Positions 59,428 to 64,000 of a stretch of DNA of 64,000 nucleotides are shown piece after piece (within the stretch, counting starts at the first letter, position 1; each line of letters opens with the position of its first letter). The position numbers were made by a program, and so were the translations under genes. The stretch comes from Linnemannia schmuckeri (lineage: Eukaryota > Mortierellomycota > Mortierellomycetes > Mortierellales > Mortierellaceae). The DNA lies in NCBI GenBank assembly GCA_029449235.1, contig JANATG010000019.1, positions 558,001 to 622,000 of the forward strand, in the 5' to 3' direction. The notes under the pieces were generated by a model, which had not been told where the DNA came from, ran no database searches, and saw nothing but the letters and a program-made list of their open reading frames with translations.

Positions 59428-62400
59428 TGAGTGTATATTTTTTTTTATATCTGTTGTTGGTTGTGGGAAGGAAGGACAAAGAGAGGAGTGTGCGCTGCTT
59501 TCTTATTTTTGCTCGGGAAGGAAGAAAGCGACGGAGAGAGAGAGCTATGGAAGCGGGGAGAGAACGACGACCGCTAAAATAATTCAAAAAGACAAACAAC
59601 GGAGGCAACGTTAGCATACAATTTCGTTTGAAGGATGAGCAAGCGTCAAAGAAGGTGCGGTTGTTGTTGGGTGAATGGAGTCAAGTTGAGGAGGAAAGTA
59701 GGAGCGCAGGTATGTGGGTGTATGAGAATGTACTCGGCAGGGGTTTGTTTACCTTTTCTGTGCGAGAAAGAATGTTCGTGTGCAATGGACAAGCTCTTTG
59801 TTGCAACTGTTATGGTTGTGGTTTTGGTTGTGGTTGTCGGTTACAAGAGCGTAAGTAGAAGTGGGGTGATTAGTTTTGAAAAAAGTGGTGGCGGAGAGGG
59901 TGAGAGTGAGGAGTTGATTGGGAAGGAAAGAAGAGGCAAAAAGTGAAAATAGGAAAGGCAAAAAAGAGAAAAAGGAAAAAGGAAAAAGGAAAAAGGAAAA
60001 AGGAAAAAAAAGAAAAGACCGTTTTTTAACGTGTAGTGGCAGAATGAAGTCGAAAGAGAGAAGGAAAAAAAAAACTTTACTTGGCGGGGATACTGCGCAT
60101 CCACGCAGTCATTGGCAATGAGCAACATATTCTCGTATTGCGATGATGACGGCTGTTGCTATATTTTTGTTCGAGGACAATCGACGTCTTCTCTTTCCGC
60201 ATATTACGCTTTGGTCATCAACATTATCATCATATATTCGAATGTTGTCGTTTATTACCTTGACACATACCCGCATAGACTTACAATTGGGCATGTCATC
60301 AATGCGACACACCTCACTCTTAACGAGCGAAGATGCCAAGGGTGCCAAGACAGGCCACATAAAAAAAGTTTATTTGCAACGTACATCATTGAACTCACAT
60401 CAATGCACAAAAAATCACTGCCGTCTTCTTGGGGTGATACCTCTTGGTCCTTGCCATTTGCATCGGATAGAAGTGACAAACCTGCTTGTCATCTATCATT
60501 CACATACGCCAATTAGACACATTCACCTAATGCCTATCGCTTTACCTGTCCAATCAAATCTGCCAACAGTGAACATGGGTTGGTACAAATGCTTAATCCT
60601 TGTCATCCTTTTCGATAACCATTTCTTCTCTCTCTTCATGCCCTGTGCGTGTAAAAAAAAAAAAGAAATAGGTTCGCGCTGTGCCCGAAAAATATGGATA
60701 TCAGCCGATTTATTGATGAGGTGAGAAATACATACGCTGCTTGTACTATAGTTGCTGTTCGCATATTATTCGTTCGATTTCCGGACGAACAAAAGGCTTT
60801 TCTTTAACCGGGGCAATCATCATCCCGCGGATGAATAATGCACAAAAACAGGCGTGACGAATTGGATACGTCTCAAAAAGAAAGGCTGTGCGCAAGAACA
60901 AGGGCCAGAGCGAGATGTCTTTAGAGCGCAGCACACTCACCATATCCGTCTACCGAAACGTGATTCACAGGAAGGACTGCTAGTTCAGTTCCTAATGTAC
61001 TTACTCTGTATCACACTACCATGTCGTCACTAACGAGGAGGGAGAGAGGATCCCCGGACCCCGACCTCAAACCTACACCAGCACCAACTCTATCTGCCTT
61101 GCGCTCTACTCTACTTGTCGCTCGGTCTATCGCGATCGCCATGATCATACTATAACTACACTAAGAACGTACGGCGGTGGCAGACCGACACGGATGCCTT
61201 GAAAAGGGGTGTGCCGTCTAAACACGATGGTGCCCCTCCTTGCAGGTGAAACATTTTCCAAAATGGCGGGTACATTTTTTTCTTTTTTGAATTTTGTGTA
61301 TGCACTTTGAAAAGATGGGCAAGAGAAGAAGGGAAAGAGTAAAGAGAAGAGGAGGCGCCTCTGCTGCACATGATCAAGAGTGTAAGCGGCAAAGGATATT
61401 CAGCCGTTAGAAAGAAAGCAAATCCAAAGAGTGAGCAAACAAAATGTCTCAGAAGCAATTGAGGACGTGTCGGTCGATCTGGCTGTTGGACGGGATGTGT
61501 TGTCATCTTAGTCGATCTGATCTCCCTCTTTTATACCAAAGTGACAGCTGAAGGACCAAGTTGGATCATAGAGGAAAGAACAAGAAGGAGGAAGGACCGG
61601 GGTAAAAAAGAGTGGCTTTTTTTGTTTGCTGCTTTCCTCGAGTATATCCTTGGTTTGGAAATATTGAAGGTTGCTCTGTGGAGTTGTTAGTGTGGAAGTG
61701 GAGCGCGAAAGAAAGAGGGTGGTTGAGAATCAATTGAGAGGGAGGCAAGGATCGGTCGGGTTTGATCCGACCTGGGAACCAGGGACAGACAACAAAGTCG
61801 TTTTCTTTCCCGTGTGGCAGGGAGGTGGAAGGACAGATCGAAAGGAAAACAAAAAAAAAGGGTGTGTTAAAGAGAGGGAGATGAGCGCTTGCACGTGGTG
61901 ATGATGAGCAGTTCCCTTTTCGTTCAGGACATGAAAAAAAGAGCCAGTGGGCATAGTTTGACAAAGGGGAATACGAATGAAAGTAGCCAATGCAATTTGA
62001 CAATAGAACGACGAAGAGAAGAAAGGATGAACAGGTGAGCAAAATAAATGAGGTGTGCAGTACAGCAGGTACATTGAAGCGTATGTGTGTGTGTGGGATG
62101 CGGGGATGCGGGGAGAAAGTGCCTTTATTGTTTCTTTGTCCACAGATGAAGAAACGAACGAATGAAACGAATCCAAAATCTTTTTATGTGCAGTGTGATC
62201 TCTTTGGCTGAAAGAATAGAACAAGGAAGGTAACCGGATTTTCACGTGCAAGGGGGACACCTGCATGGACTGTATTCAAAGGACGAGAAAAAAAAAGGTT
62301 GACCTCTTCTTTTAACCGCTGTTGTCAATTACAAAGGGGGACTATTACTCTCTCTCACAGCAAAGAAAGGTTCATTCCTCAAACAGCATTTCTCTTGGCG

Positions 62401-63255
62401 TATGATGGCTATCGGTAGTACTGTAACCAACCGGGAGAGGATAGAGGATAAAGGCAATGGATTGAGCAGTGTGTAAAATGTCTGTGTCGATGTGTTACTG
62501 CCCAGGAAAAGGGAAGGAATGGATCGATCTACCGCAGGGCACTCATTCTTCCTTGCACACAGACAGCAGAAAAAAAACATGATATTGTGTTGTTATTAGT
62601 GTGCATAGCAAGCATGGAATCTGATCTGCTGTCCGTGGGTCCACGCCATGCCATGGTATGTTGTCGTCGTACATCATCTTGCTGTTGTTTTATTTATGAC
62701 ACATTTTTACTGCCCTTGCTGCATTGTTGTCTATGGAAGCATCTCTCAGAGCGGTGCCACGAGTAAACAACAGCATCATTGTCAACATCAACAACAAAGC
62801 AACAAGTCAAGATGCACACGGGTGTGTCACTACAAAGCGACAAAAACGAGACCTCGATCAGCCCTAAAAGTAGTGAGCAATCGAGTAACAAGTCGGCTTT
62901 GTCATGCTGCATTCTTTCCTTCTCGTGTTTTCAGTGTTCCACGGCCTAGCCGAAAACTTCATATGCAAATTCAACCTTGTCTTCTTTTCCCTCCTACCAC
63001 TCACGCCAAAAAAACCCTGTTTTGTTTGTAACCATGAATAGGAGAACGAGAGAGAGAGTAAGAGGTACAGGAACAAATACAGATGTCATTGATCCATTTC
63101 AATTTTGATCCAATTGGACCGAGGCAAAGGCAAGGGAGATATGACAAGGTTGAGTGAAGCCCTCATTGCCTACAGTTGCCTGTCCCTGATCTGCTTTCTC
63201 TTCCATGTATGTATGTGTGCGTACAGCCGGTTATCTCCCATTCCCGCCTCCATCT
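59428..63255. other. Divergent intergenic region between kinase and acyl-CoA oxidase
   Basis: About 3.8 kb. It contains GA-rich and CT-rich tracts and the AAAAAGG heptamer repeat. A 193-codon frame at 60143-60724 has no recognisable features and is not called. No tRNA or mobile element was recognised. Confidence 0.5.
59969..60003. repeat. (AAAAAGG)5 heptamer repeat
   Basis: Five tandem AAAAAGG units inside a longer purine-rich tract about 540 bp upstream of the kinase start codon. Confidence 0.85.
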
Positions 63256-63262
63256 TATAAAA
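63256..63262 (+). promoter_or_regulatory. TATA box of the acyl-CoA oxidase gene
   Basis: TATAAAA on the plus strand about 240 bp before ATG 63501, followed by a CT-rich leader typical of well-expressed fungal genes. Confidence 0.5.
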
Positions 63263-63500
63263 TGCGGGGCTATTTCTCTCCTGATCACACTTTTTCCTCT
63301 TCTTTTTTTTTTAATCTTTTGTTTCTCCACCAGTCAAAAGTCACCTTTCACTCTCTCTTACTTTCTCTTACTCATTCATTTCCCACTCATTCCATTTCTC
63401 ATTCACAACCTTCCTTCCTTCCTTCCTTTTACTCTAGCCTGACGCTTTGTTTATAGCAGTCTTCAATTGACCCCTCATAATCATACATACATATACAACC

Positions 63501-64000
63501 ATGTCGTCTGACGCCGCCCAACGCCTGGCCTTTGTCCAGTCCCACTTGCAGATCGCTGCCTGTGCCAACAAGGAGGAGCCCAAGAAGAAGACGTAAATGC
63601 CCTTTGTTGCTTTTCTTTTCTTTTTTTTGTGCATTGTTCCTGTTACGAATGTTTCTTTATTGAACAAATTGCACACCGATCGATCGGCGTCATTGTCATC
63701 CCTTTCTCCTTATTTTCGCACCTCCTTTCTAACAAAATCCCTCCACTTCTCTTTACAAAAAATGAACATAAAATAGCCCTGTCGAGTCAATGTCGGAGGA
63801 GAGAGAAAAGGCGACGTTTGATGTCAGAGAGCTGACCTACTTCCTCGACGGCGGTGAGAAGTTCACCAAGATCAGAGAAAAGTTCATGATGGAGCTCGAG
63901 CGTGATCCTACCTTCCGCATGTACGACATGTACGATGTCACCAAGGATGAGATCCGTCAGCGTACCATGGAGAAGGTAATTCGTCTCTCTTCTTTGAACA
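63501..64000 (+). CDS. Peroxisomal acyl-CoA oxidase, N-terminal part (3' end outside window)
   Basis: Exon 1 is 63501-63592 and exon 2 is 63777-63975, joined in phase; a GTAATT donor at 63976 starts the next intron, which runs off the edge. The 97 visible residues start MSSDAAQRLAFVQSHLQIAA. They include SMSEEREKATFDVRELTYFL, GGEKFTKIREKFMMELERDP and DVTKDEIRQRTMEKV. This is the N-terminal alpha-helical block of acyl-CoA oxidases (ERxxAxF...LTxxLxGG...DP.F). The enzyme is an FAD oxidase catalysing the first, hydrogen-peroxide-forming step of peroxisomal beta-oxidation. The FAD-binding and catalytic parts and any C-terminal peroxisomal signal are outside the window, so activity cannot be judged. 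Confidence 0.82.

Noticed and set aside
60143..60724. 193-codon plus-strand frame in the kinase-oxidase gap
   Set aside because: No domain, signal, helix pattern or codon bias; other frames nearby are equally open. A transcript would be needed to revive it.
1..64000. tRNA, rRNA, CRISPR, transposon or viral elements
   Set aside because: I looked for B-box-like sequences, regularly spaced repeats, terminal repeats and reverse-transcriptase or transposase motifs and saw none that held up. A covariance-model or repeat search could still find degenerate ones.

Overview
The window looks like nuclear DNA of a filamentous fungus, most probably an early-diverging one of the Mortierella type (Mortierellaceae). 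This is inferred from short GT-AG introns in nearly every gene, long AT- and pyrimidine-rich intergenic stretches, abundant Gln/Ser/Asn low-complexity protein segments, TATA-containing promoters and the family types present. There are no bacterial operon signals, CRISPR arrays, phage genes or transposon ORFs. I rebuilt spliced gene models by hand from open frames, GT-AG borders and phase continuity. In the eleven complete models every exon phase closes and the model ends on a stop codon.

Left part (1-16 kb): the N-terminal part of a Gln-rich protein on the minus strand runs off the left edge. A very large S28-family serine peptidase (4710-9812, +) follows. Then come a decayed four-helix membrane-protein gene (11119-11600, one nonsense and one frameshift), an eight-exon mitochondrial methylglutaconyl-CoA hydratase-like gene (12537-14428, +) and an acidic protein of unknown function (14717-15823, -).

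Centre (16.6-40 kb, all minus strand): three head-to-tail full-length ABCC/MRP transporters (16608-21759, 22732-27871, 29782-about 34817). The first two are recent duplicates with patches of perfect nucleotide identity in NBD2, which suggests gene conversion. The third is older, with a different intron layout. Next are an unknown membrane protein (35472-36641) and the ER chaperone BiP/Kar2 (37386-39897, C-terminal HDEL).

Right part (41-64 kb): a 12-exon gene encodes a 1589-residue protein that joins a beta-propeller-like region to a six-helix TRP-like ion channel with an acidic, coiled-coil tail (41147-47287, -). A 4.4-kb gene-poor stretch holds a frameshifted small Cys-rich secreted-protein relic (50057-50214). 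Mitochondrial succinyl-CoA:3-oxoacid CoA-transferase (51728-54436, -) and a Srk1/Rck2-type stress kinase (55425-59427, -) follow. After another 4-kb gene-poor stretch a peroxisomal acyl-CoA oxidase begins (63501 to the right edge, +).

Functional links: the hydratase (leucine breakdown), the CoA-transferase (ketone-body use) and the acyl-CoA oxidase (fatty-acid breakdown) all belong to acyl-CoA/acetoacetate metabolism. They are far apart and on both strands, so I treat this as coincidence rather than a cluster. The most unusual items are the propeller-channel fusion, the mosaic ABCC pair, the inflated S28 peptidase and the two broken small genes.
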